A stretch of 64,000 bases of DNA from JALRBM01 sp964615445 (GTDB lineage Bacteria > Patescibacteriota > Saccharimonadia > Saccharimonadales > Saccharimonadaceae), in the NCBI GenBank assembly GCA_964615445.1, contig CAZTOK010000004.1:8546-72545 (forward strand), read 5' to 3'. The position numbers were made by a program, and so were the translations under genes. Below are positions 1 to 8,455 of the stretch, in pieces. Each line of letters begins with the position of its first letter. Within the stretch, counting starts at the first letter, position 1. Below the pieces are notes generated by a model. The model was not told where the DNA came from. It saw nothing but the letters and a program-made list of their open reading frames with translations, and searched no databases.

Positions 1-58
1 TCAAAGTATCGCTGCTTTCTTCATGGCTATTAGTTACTTACAAAAAACTGAGTAAACC

Positions 59-109
59 TTGCATATTTAAAATGCTCCTGTTTTAATGAGATAAAATCAT
101 TAAAACAGG
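59..109 (+). promoter_or_regulatory. Promoter embedded in a 13-bp inverted repeat
   Basis: TTGCAT (59-64), a 17-nt spacer and TTTAAT (82-87) form a sigma70-like promoter. A perfect 13-bp inverted repeat (77-89 and 97-109, 7-nt loop) straddles the -10 box and the expected transcription start, and its right arm overlaps the AGGA ribosome-binding site of the gene starting at 117. Because the transcript should begin inside the loop, the repeat is more likely a DNA operator than an RNA hairpin. It could also be a terminator for a gene left of the window, but no T-run follows on the plus strand. Confidence 0.5.
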
Positions 110-116
110 ATTAAAA

Positions 117-1949
117 ATGCCGACAAAAAAATCCGCTTCTCGAAAAACAAAACATAAAGGGCTATTTGCCCGCATCAAGAAGATTCCTTATATAAAGCCC
201 TTAAGCGCAGTACTTATCCTCATTATCGTTGGGATTATCGGCGTCCCGCTTATTTCTTCTGCTACCACTACCGAAAGCCTTTGGAGCAGTTCGGTTACGC
301 CAAAAGTCATCACTTGGGACGACACTCGTAGTATTGAGCTTGGCACAAAGTTCAAGTCAAGCGTCGCTGGCTACGTTACTGGCGTCCGCTTCTACAAAGG
401 CCCTAAAAATACCGGCACACACACCGGTAGTTTATGGGATAGCGCTGGTAACCGCCTAGCTGGCGTAACCTTCACGAGCGAGACTGCTAGCGGTTGGCAA
501 ACAGCACAATTTGCGACCCCCGTAAGCATCGCCGCAAATGTGACCTACATTGTTTCCTATCATGCACCAAATGGCCACTATTCTTTGAGTCCCGATTATT
601 TCAAGAATACGACACTTTCTAACGGCCACCTGTCGGCACCAAAATACGCCAAAAACAACGCAAATGGCGTGTACACTGATAACACTTCTCAATACGCCTT
701 CCCTAAAAATGATGGCGATGGCGACAGTTATTTTGTTGATGTAATTTTTAGCGCACAGCTTATTAATCCACAGCCTGCTCCAGCCGCACCAACCAACGTT
801 TCGGCTACTATCGGCGATAACAGCAGCGTGAGCCTCGCATGGCAGGCAAGCAATAGTCAAAATCCAATTGCATCATACAATGTATACCGTGACGGCAACA
901 AAATTGGTAGCGTTGGTACAATTACTACGTATGTCGATGCAACCGTTGTCGCTGGCAGCACCTATAATTATCAGGTACAGGCAATTGATAACACCGGCGC
1001 TACTTCAGCTCTTTCAGGTGGCACACCAATTACTATTCCAACTGCAACGCCAACGCCGCCAACGGGCGGAAATACAGGAGGTAGCGGCACGACAACTGGG
1101 GCAACAACAACTTGTCCACTTCCAGCTTACCCAACGCCAAGCTGCGCTGGTAAACCAAGTAGTGTCGCTATTAGCAACGACATAAAGGGTGATTACGAGG
1201 CGAAAACAGACGGACAGGTGATCGATGGCTGGCATATTGCAGGTGATCTGGTCATCGAAGCAAAAAACATTACTATTCAAAACAGTGAAATTGACGGCAC
1301 TGTCATTAACGAAGTCGGCTCTAACCACTACGGCCCATTCACTATTCAAGACACTACCGTAGGCCCTGCGACTGGTTGTATTGGCAGTCCTGGCGTTGGT
1401 GAGTCAATGTATACAGCAAAACGCGTGTATGTTCGCAATCATGATGATGGCTTTCGCATCTCGGGTAACGACGTAAGCGCCTCAGACTCGTATGTACATA
1501 TGTGCTACCTTCCTCCGTCACAAGCGCCACCAGACGGTAGCCACTCTGACGGGGTACAGAACTACTGCAGAGCAGGAAGCGGCGATAATCTTTATGATAT
1601 TCCCTGTCATAATATCACCATCGTTCACAATACCTTCGATAATCATGACGTCATCGGCAACTCATCTGTATATCTTGGCGGAGCCGCGGACGGTAAAGAT
1701 ATTCAAAACGTAACTGTTACCGACAATCTCATGTGGGGTGGTGGGTATAGCTTCTACGTCGAATGGTATATGGGACCAAAGTGGACAGTAAGCGGCAACC
1801 GTATCGCAAGTAACAATGGTTACCAGTATGGCCCCGTTGATGCTGAAGGAACTTGTTCACAACAAGACTGGTCAAATAACAGCATTGTTACAGTAGATAG
1901 TACTTACGCCATTACAAGTACAGTCAAGCCACTCGATTGTATTAATTAG
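117..1949 (+). CDS. Membrane-anchored or secreted protein: DUF4082-like + fibronectin III + beta-helix
   Basis: 610 aa. A basic N-terminus is followed by one hydrophobic helix (about residues 28-50), consistent with a signal-anchor or signal peptide. Residues about 52-210 resemble DUF4082, a domain of bacterial surface proteins (WDDTRSIELGTKF, VTGVRFYKG). Residues about 222-308 form a fibronectin type III domain (APTNVSATIG, YNVYRDG). A Thr/Gly-rich linker (about 310-335) leads to a C-terminal right-handed beta-helix region (about 345-610) of the pectate-lyase-like fold. Such beta-helices often bind or cleave polysaccharides, but no catalytic residues are identified here. ATG at 117 is preceded by AGGA at 107-110. 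It heads the polysaccharide region, which fits an envelope or matrix role. Enzymatic activity is unknown. Confidence 0.8.
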   Translation: MPTKKSASRKTKHKGLFARIKKIPYIKPLSAVLILIIVGIIGVPLISSATTTESLWSSSVTPKVITWDDTRSIELGTKFKSSVAGYVTGVRFYKGPKNTGTHTGSLWDSAGNRLAGVTFTSETASGWQTAQFATPVSIAANVTYIVSYHAPNGHYSLSPDYFKNTTLSNGHLSAPKYAKNNANGVYTDNTSQYAFPKNDGDGDSYFVDVIFSAQLINPQPAPAAPTNVSATIGDNSSVSLAWQASNSQNPIASYNVYRDGNKIGSVGTITTYVDATVVAGSTYNYQVQAIDNTGATSALSGGTPITIPTATPTPPTGGNTGGSGTTTGATTTCPLPAYPTPSCAGKPSSVAISNDIKGDYEAKTDGQVIDGWHIAGDLVIEAKNITIQNSEIDGTVINEVGSNHYGPFTIQDTTVGPATGCIGSPGVGESMYTAKRVYVRNHDDGFRISGNDVSASDSYVHMCYLPPSQAPPDGSHSDGVQNYCRAGSGDNLYDIPCHNITIVHNTFDNHDVIGNSSVYLGGAADGKDIQNVTVTDNLMWGGGYSFYVEWYMGPKWTVSGNRIASNNGYQYGPVDAEGTCSQQDWSNNSIVTVDSTYAITSTVKPLDCIN

Positions 1950-1973
1950 TACAGCACTAAGCGCAGCCCAGAA

Positions 1974-1990
1974 TTGTTATACTTGAAGTA
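1974..1990 (+). promoter_or_regulatory. Extended -10 promoter for a leaderless rmlCD transcript
   Basis: TGTTATACT carries the TGN extension plus a TATACT -10 box (1978-1983). It ends 6 nt before the ATG at 1990, so the predicted transcription start is at or next to the start codon. There is no convincing ribosome-binding site. Confidence 0.5.
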
Positions 1991-3405
1991 TGCTAGAAAA
2001 CAACCCTCTTCAATTCGATAAAAAACTTCAAAAGTATGAAACTTCAATTCCTGGGCTGCTTTTGTTTGACCTTAGTGTATTTGGTGATAATCGCGGCTGG
2101 TTTAAAGAAAACTGGCAACGCGAAAAAATGCTCGCCATTGGGCTCCCCGATTTTGGCCCAGTGCAAAATAACTTCTCTTTTAACAGCAGACGTGGCACCA
2201 TGCGGGGTATTCACGCAGAGCCGTGGGATAAATTTATTTCCATAGGGAAAGGGAGTTTTTTTGGTGCGTGGGTAGATGTGCGTGAAGATAGCCCTACCTA
2301 TGGCAAAACGTTTACTGCGGAGATTGACGCAAGTAAAGCCATCTTTGTACCTGCAGGTGTTGCAAATTCTTATCTTACACTCGAGGACGATACCGTCTAC
2401 TCTTACCTCGTCAATGATCATTGGTATGCCGACGCTAATTATAGCTTTGTAAGCGCTCTCGATTCAGATCTCGATATTACGTGGCCAATCCCTCCAGAAG
2501 AATGGGAGATGTCGGAGAAGGATCGTCACCACCCTGCGTTGAAAGATGCAATGCCTGTGCCTGCTAAAAAGGTCCTTATTACAGGGGCGAACGGGCAGCT
2601 TGGCAAAGCCTTACGCACAGTTTTTCCACAAGCCGAGTTCGTCAGTCGCGATGAATTTGATATTGCGAACCCTGAAATTCTTACGGCTCGCCGTTGGCGT
2701 GATTATGGCGTTATTATTAACGCCGCTGCATATACCGCGGTAGACGGCGCCGAGACACCTGAAGGTCGTAAAGCTGCATGGCAAACTAACGCCTCAGGGG
2801 TGGCTACGTTAAGTCGCATTGCCTCAGAAAACAATGTTACGCTGGTAAACATTTCTTCAGATTATGTATTTGATGGCACAAACAAGATCCACGATGAGAA
2901 TGAGGCATTTACACCTCTCGGCGTATACGGTCAAAGCAAAGCCGCCGGCGACATTGCAGTTAGTACCGCTCCAAAACATTACACTATCCGTACTACATGG
3001 GTTATTGGCGATGGCAATAACTTTGTACGCACTATGCAATCACTTGCAAAGCGCGACATTACACCAAGCGTTGTAAGTGATCAAATTGGCCGCCTCACCT
3101 TTGCTGATGACTTAGCCCAGGGTATTAAACATCTGCTTAATACGAATGCGTCATACGGTACTTACAACCTCACAAACGATGGCGAGTCCGCTAGCTGGGC
3201 TGACATCGCTAAACTCGTGTTTAAGGCAGGTGGTAAGCCGGCAGATAGCGTCACGCCAGTTTCAACAGATGAATACTATAAGGACAAAAAAGACATCGCT
3301 CCTCGTCCCCTACAGAGCACCCTCGATCTTGCTAAAATAAAAGCCACTGGCTTTACCCCACGCGATTGGCGCGAGGCGTTAAATGATTATCTCCATGTCG
3401 AGTAA
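1990..3405 (+). CDS. rmlCD: Fused dTDP-4-dehydrorhamnose 3,5-epimerase / dTDP-4-dehydrorhamnose reductase
   Basis: 471 aa. Residues about 1-185 are an RmlC-type cupin (MRGIHAEPWDKF with the expected catalytic-type His; FVPAGVANSYLTLED in the barrel). Residues about 190-471 are RmlD, a short-chain dehydrogenase: NAD(P)-binding GANGQLGKAL and the catalytic YGQSK (YxxxK). Together they would carry out the last two steps of dTDP-L-rhamnose synthesis in the cytoplasm. The fusion is seen in several bacterial lineages. RmlA is encoded 1.4 kb downstream, but no RmlB (dTDP-glucose 4,6-dehydratase) is present in the window. The end overlaps the next membrane-protein gene by 11-23 nt, so the two are probably cotranscribed. 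Confidence 0.9.
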   Translation: MLENNPLQFDKKLQKYETSIPGLLLFDLSVFGDNRGWFKENWQREKMLAIGLPDFGPVQNNFSFNSRRGTMRGIHAEPWDKFISIGKGSFFGAWVDVREDSPTYGKTFTAEIDASKAIFVPAGVANSYLTLEDDTVYSYLVNDHWYADANYSFVSALDSDLDITWPIPPEEWEMSEKDRHHPALKDAMPVPAKKVLITGANGQLGKALRTVFPQAEFVSRDEFDIANPEILTARRWRDYGVIINAAAYTAVDGAETPEGRKAAWQTNASGVATLSRIASENNVTLVNISSDYVFDGTNKIHDENEAFTPLGVYGQSKAAGDIAVSTAPKHYTIRTTWVIGDGNNFVRTMQSLAKRDITPSVVSDQIGRLTFADDLAQGIKHLLNTNASYGTYNLTNDGESASWADIAKLVFKAGGKPADSVTPVSTDEYYKDKKDIAPRPLQSTLDLAKIKATGFTPRDWREALNDYLHVE

Positions 3406-4801
3406 AAAGGTAGTTTCATTTTTCACAAACGAAAAACACCACAAGAAACTTTTAGTTGCCCTATACATTGTTGGTATTTTACTATGCGCGCTCCTCGTGC
3501 TTTTAGTTGTTCGTCGACCGGGATCTGATGATACAGTTTTTCAAACTCAAATTCAACCGTACCATACTGTTTTTGATTGGCTTAGCTTTCGTTATAACAG
3601 TTGGAGCGGGCGCATCTTTAGCGAAGCGTTCGTGTATATTTTCAGCCAGCTTTCTGTCTACGCCTGGAAGCTCGTAACAATTGTTCTTTTTGCTATATGG
3701 GGTGGTATAGTATTTCTGTACTATCGTCTTTTTGCTAAAAAACAGAGCTCCAAAAAAGATATTACAATGCTCATTCTTGCTCTTTTGGCGCCTTTTCTTA
3801 TGGACACTAACGTGCTATTCGACGGCATGTTTTGGGTGACAGGCGCGATCAATTATTTTTGGATGACCACACTCACTCTTGTAGCGTTTTACCCGGTTGC
3901 CTACTATACTATTCGTGGTTCTCGCCCATACTGGCTGGTCAGTGTTTTAAGCCTCATAAGTGGCGTAATCGCCGCAAGTTCACAGGAACAAGCAGGCTTA
4001 GTGCTTGTGAGTATCACACTCGCCTTTACTATTTACCTCTCTATTCACTCTTTGCGCAGCATATTCAAAAAGATTCCACTCTATCCACTTCTCTTTTTGA
4101 TTATTTTTGCTGTTTCACTCGCTACAAGCCTAGTAGCGCCCGGTAACCATCTACGCCTTCAAGAGGAAACGCTTACGTGGCTTCCTGATTTCTATACAAT
4201 TCCACTTACTCAACATATTGAATACGCATATAGATGGTTCCTCGACGCTCTTATTAACCACACTGGCTTTTTACTAGTTGGAAGTTGGCTTATCCTTTTA
4301 TTGTTATTCGTGAAGAAGCAGTCAAAAGACCTGCTTGATCGAATATATATAGGCAGCCTTAGCGTTATTTCTCTCATGACAATCTTAAAAGGGTTTGATG
4401 CAGTTAGCTATTGGTTTACGTTTTACCCAACGTGGCATCCAACTATACCACACAAATTCTCTTTCCTCGTGCTTATTCCTTGGGCGCCTATACTTCTTGG
4501 CACGATTGCAGCGCCACTAGTGTTATATCGTAAAGTCATTCGCGGATATTTAGTCGCTCTCCTATACACTGCGTCGTTTCTCAGCGTCGCATTGCTTACA
4601 TTATCACCAACAATGTATGCTTCAGGCGTAAGAACACTCTTTACTCCTTCAATTGTCTTAATTGTCGTCGTTTATCTCCTCTCTAGCACTCTGTATGATG
4701 AATATAAACAACAGCATATCGAGACTAGTCTTCTTTTAGTCACCAGCATTGTCGCTTCTCAATACCTATTACTTGCAAGCAAAATAGCCACAACCCACTA
4801 G
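3383..4801 (+). CDS. Polytopic membrane protein, DUF6056-like
   Basis: About 472 aa with roughly 11 hydrophobic helices. The N-terminal part (RRPGSDD after the first helix, then FDWLSFRYNSWSGRIF) has the layout of DUF6056 family proteins, which are common in surface-polysaccharide clusters and look like lipid-linked-sugar-dependent glycosyltransferases of the GT-C type. The first ATG (3383) overlaps the rmlCD end by 23 nt; ATG 3395 (MSSKK) is an equally possible start, and neither has a clear ribosome-binding site. It lies between rmlCD and rmlA, suggesting a role in assembling or modifying a rhamnose-containing glycan. The donor, acceptor and reaction cannot be deduced from the sequence. Confidence 0.7.
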   Translation: MIISMSSKKVVSFFTNEKHHKKLLVALYIVGILLCALLVLLVVRRPGSDDTVFQTQIQPYHTVFDWLSFRYNSWSGRIFSEAFVYIFSQLSVYAWKLVTIVLFAIWGGIVFLYYRLFAKKQSSKKDITMLILALLAPFLMDTNVLFDGMFWVTGAINYFWMTTLTLVAFYPVAYYTIRGSRPYWLVSVLSLISGVIAASSQEQAGLVLVSITLAFTIYLSIHSLRSIFKKIPLYPLLFLIIFAVSLATSLVAPGNHLRLQEETLTWLPDFYTIPLTQHIEYAYRWFLDALINHTGFLLVGSWLILLLLFVKKQSKDLLDRIYIGSLSVISLMTILKGFDAVSYWFTFYPTWHPTIPHKFSFLVLIPWAPILLGTIAAPLVLYRKVIRGYLVALLYTASFLSVALLTLSPTMYASGVRTLFTPSIVLIVVVYLLSSTLYDEYKQQHIETSLLLVTSIVASQYLLLASKIATTH

Positions 4802-4804
4802 AGC

Positions 4805-4840
4805 TGGTAGAATGAAAATAGTGATAAATTTGGAGGAAGT
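4805..4840 (+). promoter_or_regulatory. rmlA promoter (extended -10) and strong ribosome-binding site
   Basis: TGGTAGAAT (4805-4813) matches an extended -10 element. The GGAGGAAGT just before the ATG at 4841 is one of the best Shine-Dalgarno sequences in the window, so rmlA has a normal leader, unlike rmlCD. Confidence 0.45.
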
Positions 4841-5698
4841 ATGAAAGGCATCATTTTAGCGGGTGGGTCCGGTACGCGTTTGTGGCCAATCACCAGAGGT
4901 ATTAGCAAGCAGCTTATGCCGATTTATGACAAACCAATGATCTATTACCCGCTTAGTACACTTATGTTAGCCGGTATTCACGACACCTTGATCATTACGA
5001 CACCTGAGGAACAGGAAGCCTTCCAGCGTCTTTTAGGTGACGGTTCTCAATGGGGCATTTCGCTAGAATATGCCGTGCAACCATCACCAGATGGTCTGGC
5101 GCAGGCATTTATTATTGGTGAGGAATTTATTGGAAACGACACAGTCGCGCTTATTTTAGGTGACAATATCTTTCATGGGAGTGATCTTGGTAAGGCACTA
5201 AAAAACTGCACGAGCCCTGATGGCGGGACAGTGTTTGCTTACGAAGTTTCCGATCCTGAACGTTATGGTGTTGTGGAATTTGATGCGAACAAACAAGCCA
5301 TTTCTATTGAAGAAAAACCTGCTTCGCCAAAATCAAACTACGCTGTAGTGGGCCTCTATTTCTACGACAATGACGTGGTAGAAATTGCCAAAAATGTCCA
5401 ACCAAGCATGCGCGGCGAGCTTGAAATTACCTCTGTAAACGAAGCTTATCTTAAACAGGGAAAACTCAATGTTACTACGCTTGACCGCGGCGACGTATGG
5501 CTCGATACCGGCACGATTGACTCTATGACCGATGCTGCCGACTATATTCGCGTTATTCAAAAGCGTACAGGCATGATTATTGGCAGCCCCGAGGAAGTTG
5601 CGTACCGCGAAGGGTTCATCACACGCGAACAACTTCAAACACAGGCCGAACCGCTTAAAAAATCTGGTTACGGTAAATACCTTTTGGATTTACAGTAG
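4841..5698 (+). CDS. rmlA: Glucose-1-phosphate thymidylyltransferase
   Basis: 285 aa, the normal length for RmlA. It carries the nucleotidyltransferase signature GGSGTRLWPITRGISKQL, the LILGDNIFHG metal and nucleotide site, IEEKPASPKSNYAVVGLYFYD, and WLDTGT. It converts glucose-1-phosphate and dTTP to dTDP-glucose, the first step of the dTDP-L-rhamnose pathway, whose last two steps are encoded by the fused gene upstream. A strong ribosome-binding site (GGAGGAAGT) fixes the start. The GtrA-like gene begins 2 nt after the stop, so the two are cotranscribed. Confidence 0.95.
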   Translation: MKGIILAGGSGTRLWPITRGISKQLMPIYDKPMIYYPLSTLMLAGIHDTLIITTPEEQEAFQRLLGDGSQWGISLEYAVQPSPDGLAQAFIIGEEFIGNDTVALILGDNIFHGSDLGKALKNCTSPDGGTVFAYEVSDPERYGVVEFDANKQAISIEEKPASPKSNYAVVGLYFYDNDVVEIAKNVQPSMRGELEITSVNEAYLKQGKLNVTTLDRGDVWLDTGTIDSMTDAADYIRVIQKRTGMIIGSPEEVAYREGFITREQLQTQAEPLKKSGYGKYLLDLQ

Positions 5699-5700
5699 AT

Positions 5701-6117
5701 ATGGATACAGAAAAAGCGCATCAGCTCGAACGTCTTAAAAAAGTCTCTCGTCAATTTGTCCGCTACTTCCTCGTAGCAGGACTTGGCTATGTTGTTGACG
5801 TAGGAGTGTTGTATGCTCTTCATGAATATTTCGGCGTGTATTATTTATATGCTGCAATTACAAGTTTTACTCTAGGGCTTGTGGTCGTCTATATTATGAG
5901 TAGCCTGTTCGTGTTCAGTAACTCAAAGCTGAAGTCAAAATACCTTGAGATTGGTATTTTTAGTCTTATTGGCATTATAGGGCTCATCATCCTCACGGCA
6001 CTCATGTGGGTCCTTACTAGTTTTCTAGGAGTCAACTATCTCATCGCTAAAGTCTTAGCGACAGTTGTCGTCTATACCTGGAACTTTTTTGCCCGGCGTA
6101 CTATGTATAACAACTAA
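5701..6117 (+). CDS. GtrA-like flippase-type membrane protein
   Basis: 138 aa with four predicted transmembrane helices and the GtrA motif region (RQFVRYFLVAGLGYVVDVGVLY; terminal TWNFFARR). GtrA-family proteins are thought to translocate undecaprenyl-phosphate-linked sugars across the membrane for glycan or teichoic acid modification. It starts 2 nt after the rmlA stop and converges with the TIM-barrel gene, with a 4-nt overlap of the two 3' ends. A second GtrA homologue occurs at 30.3 kb next to a GtrB-like glycosyltransferase. Confidence 0.85.
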   Translation: MDTEKAHQLERLKKVSRQFVRYFLVAGLGYVVDVGVLYALHEYFGVYYLYAAITSFTLGLVVVYIMSSLFVFSNSKLKSKYLEIGIFSLIGIIGLIILTALMWVLTSFLGVNYLIAKVLATVVVYTWNFFARRTMYNN

Positions 6118-6932
6118 ACTAAGTACATTCCTTGGGCAAAGTGAACGGCTCGTTCAACTCTGTCTTTATTTGTACCTTGGTCGCCTGGACGCATTTCGAT
6201 TGAAATAATTTTATCGTAGGCAATTTCACGAAGTGCTTCGGCAGCCGCTTGGTGATCAACATCATCTCGTTTTTCCACTTGCTCAAGCATCGGTGAGCTA
6301 ATGTGAAAATGCTCAAGAATGTCTTTATTATCAAGAATGGAGTGCTTTATATCGTCGCCGGCAAGTGCCATACATGCGGTATCGAGATGAAGGCCAAAAC
6401 CATTATTACCAACGGATCGAACCAACTCTGCTCCTTCGCTTGCCTTGGTGACAAAGTCGCAGGCATATTGGGGCGCGTTCGGCTCTATACAAAGGACTAC
6501 GTTTTCAGCCGCTGCCACTTCACCTAGCGAACGGAAAAAATCGGTGGCAATAACGGTAGCGTCAGCCACTGTCATATCGCCGCGTTGTCTGTTTTTTGGT
6601 GAGCCAAATACCATTTTCCTTACGCCCATCATACCGGCAAGCTTAATAAACTTCTTTAGATACTCTTCGCATTCTTTTCTGTTTGCCTCGTCTTGAAAAA
6701 TCTTCAAATCAGGGCGCGCAAACAACATAGACTGAAACGCGACAACGCTAATGTCGTATTGTCTCCACCACTCAACCACTTTCAGCGCATCCTCAAGAGT
6801 AGCAACTGTGGGATCTTCCCATAGTTTTGTTGGCGCAAGTTCAACGTAGTGCACCCCCATTGATTGTAGTATCGAGGCAACGTCAGCCTCTTCTTCATTT
6901 GTCCATGCAATACTCGAAACAGCTAAATTCAT
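6114..6932 (-). CDS. Sugar phosphate isomerase/epimerase-like TIM barrel
   Basis: 272 aa, xylose-isomerase-like TIM barrel (AP endonuclease 2 superfamily). The usual divalent-metal ligands can be placed: Glu in CIEPNAPQY, Asp in LHLDTACMA, His in EHFHISSPM and Glu in ISIEMRPGD. It probably isomerises or epimerises a free or phosphorylated sugar; the substrate cannot be named. On the minus strand TATAAT lies only 6 nt upstream of the ATG (complement of 6939-6944), so the message is probably leaderless. Its position beside rmlA and a cupin suggests a nucleotide-sugar or monosaccharide supply role. Confidence 0.8.
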   Translation of the reverse strand: MNLAVSSIAWTNEEEADVASILQSMGVHYVELAPTKLWEDPTVATLEDALKVVEWWRQYDISVVAFQSMLFARPDLKIFQDEANRKECEEYLKKFIKLAGMMGVRKMVFGSPKNRQRGDMTVADATVIATDFFRSLGEVAAAENVVLCIEPNAPQYACDFVTKASEGAELVRSVGNNGFGLHLDTACMALAGDDIKHSILDNKDILEHFHISSPMLEQVEKRDDVDHQAAAEALREIAYDKIISIEMRPGDQGTNKDRVERAVHFAQGMYLV

Positions 6933-6962
6933 ATTCTTATTATACGGATTTTAGAGTAAACA

Positions 6963-6987
6963 AAAAACACTTATCAGAAGTGCTTTT
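6963..6987 (-). terminator. Intrinsic terminator after the cupin gene
   Basis: Arms 6963-6972 and 6978-6987 form a 10-bp stem (one G-U) with a 5-nt loop; on the minus strand it runs into TTTTTTG. It lies between the cupin gene and the TIM-barrel gene promoter. Confidence 0.65.
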
Positions 6988-7002
6988 GGCTAATGTAGGT
7001 GT

Positions 7003-7039
7003 GTTCAGGGGATCATCAAGGAAAGACGAACCCCTGAAC
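7003..7039 (-). terminator. GC-rich hairpin in the cupin 3' region
   Basis: A perfect 9-bp inverted repeat (7003-7011, 7031-7039) with a 19-nt loop lies between the cupin stop and the T-tract terminator at 6963-6987. There is no T-run directly after it, so it may protect the 3' end or act as an accessory terminator. Confidence 0.4.
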
Positions 7040-7080
7040 TTGCTGGCATTCATCAGAATACCAGCCACCAACTCGAAAAA

Positions 7081-7491
7081 TCAGGAGGCATCAGTAGAAA
7101 CCCACGGGGTGGTATCAGCCTCGTGGCCGGGAGCCACAACGAAGGCGCAAAACACCGTAAAGTTCTCCTCGCTCGTGCCACGCAGGTTGTGCAACACGCC
7201 AGGCGGCACGATCACACAGTCACCCACTTCGACGTTGTACGGCTCACCATTCACCTCGATGATACCGGTGCCATGCATAACGAAGAATACCTCGACAGCA
7301 CCACGGTGATCGTGAACCCCACACTCTTCCCCACACGGATGGAGGGCAACGCTTGCTCCCACCAGATAACCGGCGGCGAAGTTGCTGAAAAGCTGTATCT
7401 TACTCAGCGCTGGGTTCCTACGGACAACCTCACGTGTTAGCTCGTTGGCACGAATGATCTGCGGCGCAACACCGTCTCCCACACCAGACAC
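7081..7491 (-). CDS. Small single-domain cupin
   Basis: 136 aa. A metal-type cupin motif is clear at about residues 57-105: HDHRGAVEVFFVMHG followed by GDCVIVPPGVLHNL, giving His, His, Glu and His ligands. The start is probably GTG (7491) with AAGGGA about 10 nt upstream. The coding sequence is visibly more GC-rich than its neighbours. It is monocistronic, with its own promoter (7529-7557) and terminators. It could be a sugar isomerase, an epimerase-like enzyme or a sensor; a function cannot be assigned. It is one of five look-alike minus-strand cassettes in the window. Confidence 0.8.
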   Translation of the reverse strand: MSGVGDGVAPQIIRANELTREVVRRNPALSKIQLFSNFAAGYLVGASVALHPCGEECGVHDHRGAVEVFFVMHGTGIIEVNGEPYNVEVGDCVIVPPGVLHNLRGTSEENFTVFCAFVVAPGHEADTTPWVSTDAS

Positions 7492-7557
7492 GATCGTGTC
7501 CCTTCTTTCGATGGTTGGATCGTGAAGTATAATAACACCTTACGTAGAAAGCGTCAA
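7489..7557 (-). promoter_or_regulatory. Cupin cassette promoter and structured leader
   Basis: On the minus strand TTGACG (complement of 7552-7557), 17 nt and TATTAT (complement of 7529-7534) form a near-consensus sigma70 promoter. In the leader, CACGATC can pair with GATCGTG, whose last three bases are the GTG start codon, so initiation could be gated by structure. Confidence 0.6.
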
Positions 7558-7574
7558 TTCTCTCAGTGACGACG

Positions 7575-8342
7575 TTATTTCTTATACTGATCTACAAAGG
7601 CCTTAATATCCACAAGTTCTTGTTGTTTTGTGCAGATATACTCCCCATCTCCCCCATAAAGATCGGCATATTTCGTATGCATGTCCCAAAACGCTGGCTT
7701 TACGTCCTCTGGTGTGTTGGTAAATTCCATACCAAAGCAGTCACGTGCTACTTCTTCTGTACTTACTGGCGGAGTCGCAAAATTCACAAGTGACACATTA
7801 TTTACAAGCGCTGTTTGGATATCTTTCCAGATATTTCCTAAATTGTAATATTGATACACGCCATCTCTATGAATGCGATCAACGTTATTGTCATTAAGTA
7901 GGTCAAAGATAACATTTTTCTTAAGCCCACTGCCAAATAGTCCCGGCAATCGAACAATCGTTGTGTCGAAATGATCTTTACAGAACTGCTCAAGATAATA
8001 GCGATTTTTACCATATGGCAAGAGACCATCTGTATCAATTGCAGTGTCTTCATTGGCGCCATTTGGATTCTTATATACTCCAACAGTTGAAATAAGAACG
8101 AGTTTTTTGATATTCACTTTTTTTATATGATCGATAAATTCGTTGATTTCTGCTAAATCTTTTTCTGGTTCTTGATTTATACGCCACATCTCAGCACGAT
8201 TAGCTGCGCTTACTACAAGGTCGTATTCTTTACCTTCGATGTCGGCAATATTTTTACTGTTATACAGATCATCAAATTGACGCTGGGCTGCTATGTTGCC
8301 CCCAACAAATCCAGTATAGCCGATAAGAGCCGTTTTACTCAT
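7575..8342 (-). CDS. NAD(P)-dependent epimerase/dehydratase (extended SDR-like)
   Basis: 255 aa. The N-terminal GYTGFVGGNI fits the Rossmann GxxGxxG motif, followed by VVSAANRAEMWRI and KKLVLISTVGVY as in extended short-chain dehydrogenases. The usual YxxxK is not clean: the corresponding YGKNRYYLEQ has Arg in place of Lys at +4, so catalysis may differ or the protein may act as a reductase of another type. A strong AAGGAGG ribosome-binding site precedes the ATG. It probably acts on a nucleotide sugar in the surrounding polysaccharide locus. Base composition is host-like, unlike the two GC-rich cassettes on either side. Confidence 0.75.
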   Translation of the reverse strand: MSKTALIGYTGFVGGNIAAQRQFDDLYNSKNIADIEGKEYDLVVSAANRAEMWRINQEPEKDLAEINEFIDHIKKVNIKKLVLISTVGVYKNPNGANEDTAIDTDGLLPYGKNRYYLEQFCKDHFDTTIVRLPGLFGSGLKKNVIFDLLNDNNVDRIHRDGVYQYYNLGNIWKDIQTALVNNVSLVNFATPPVSTEEVARDCFGMEFTNTPEDVKPAFWDMHTKYADLYGGDGEYICTKQQELVDIKAFVDQYKK

Positions 8343-8402
8343 TCTATCCTCCTTATATACAACAATCAGTATACAGACAAATCATGTCCTAGATAAGTCA
8401 AA

Positions 8403-8442
8403 ACGGCGATTCCGAATGCATTTTCACATTCGGAATCGCCGT
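8403..8442 (-). terminator. 16-bp perfect terminator hairpin
   Basis: Arms 8403-8418 and 8427-8442 are perfectly complementary with an 8-nt loop; on the minus strand the stem is followed by TTTTGAC. It terminates the gene ending at 8456. Confidence 0.8.
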
Positions 8443-8455
8443 CGTCAGTGCTTGA

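Noticed and set aside
7123..7440. Plus-strand frame opposite the cupin
   Set aside because: The minus-strand frame has the cupin motif and regulatory signals; the plus-strand frame has neither.
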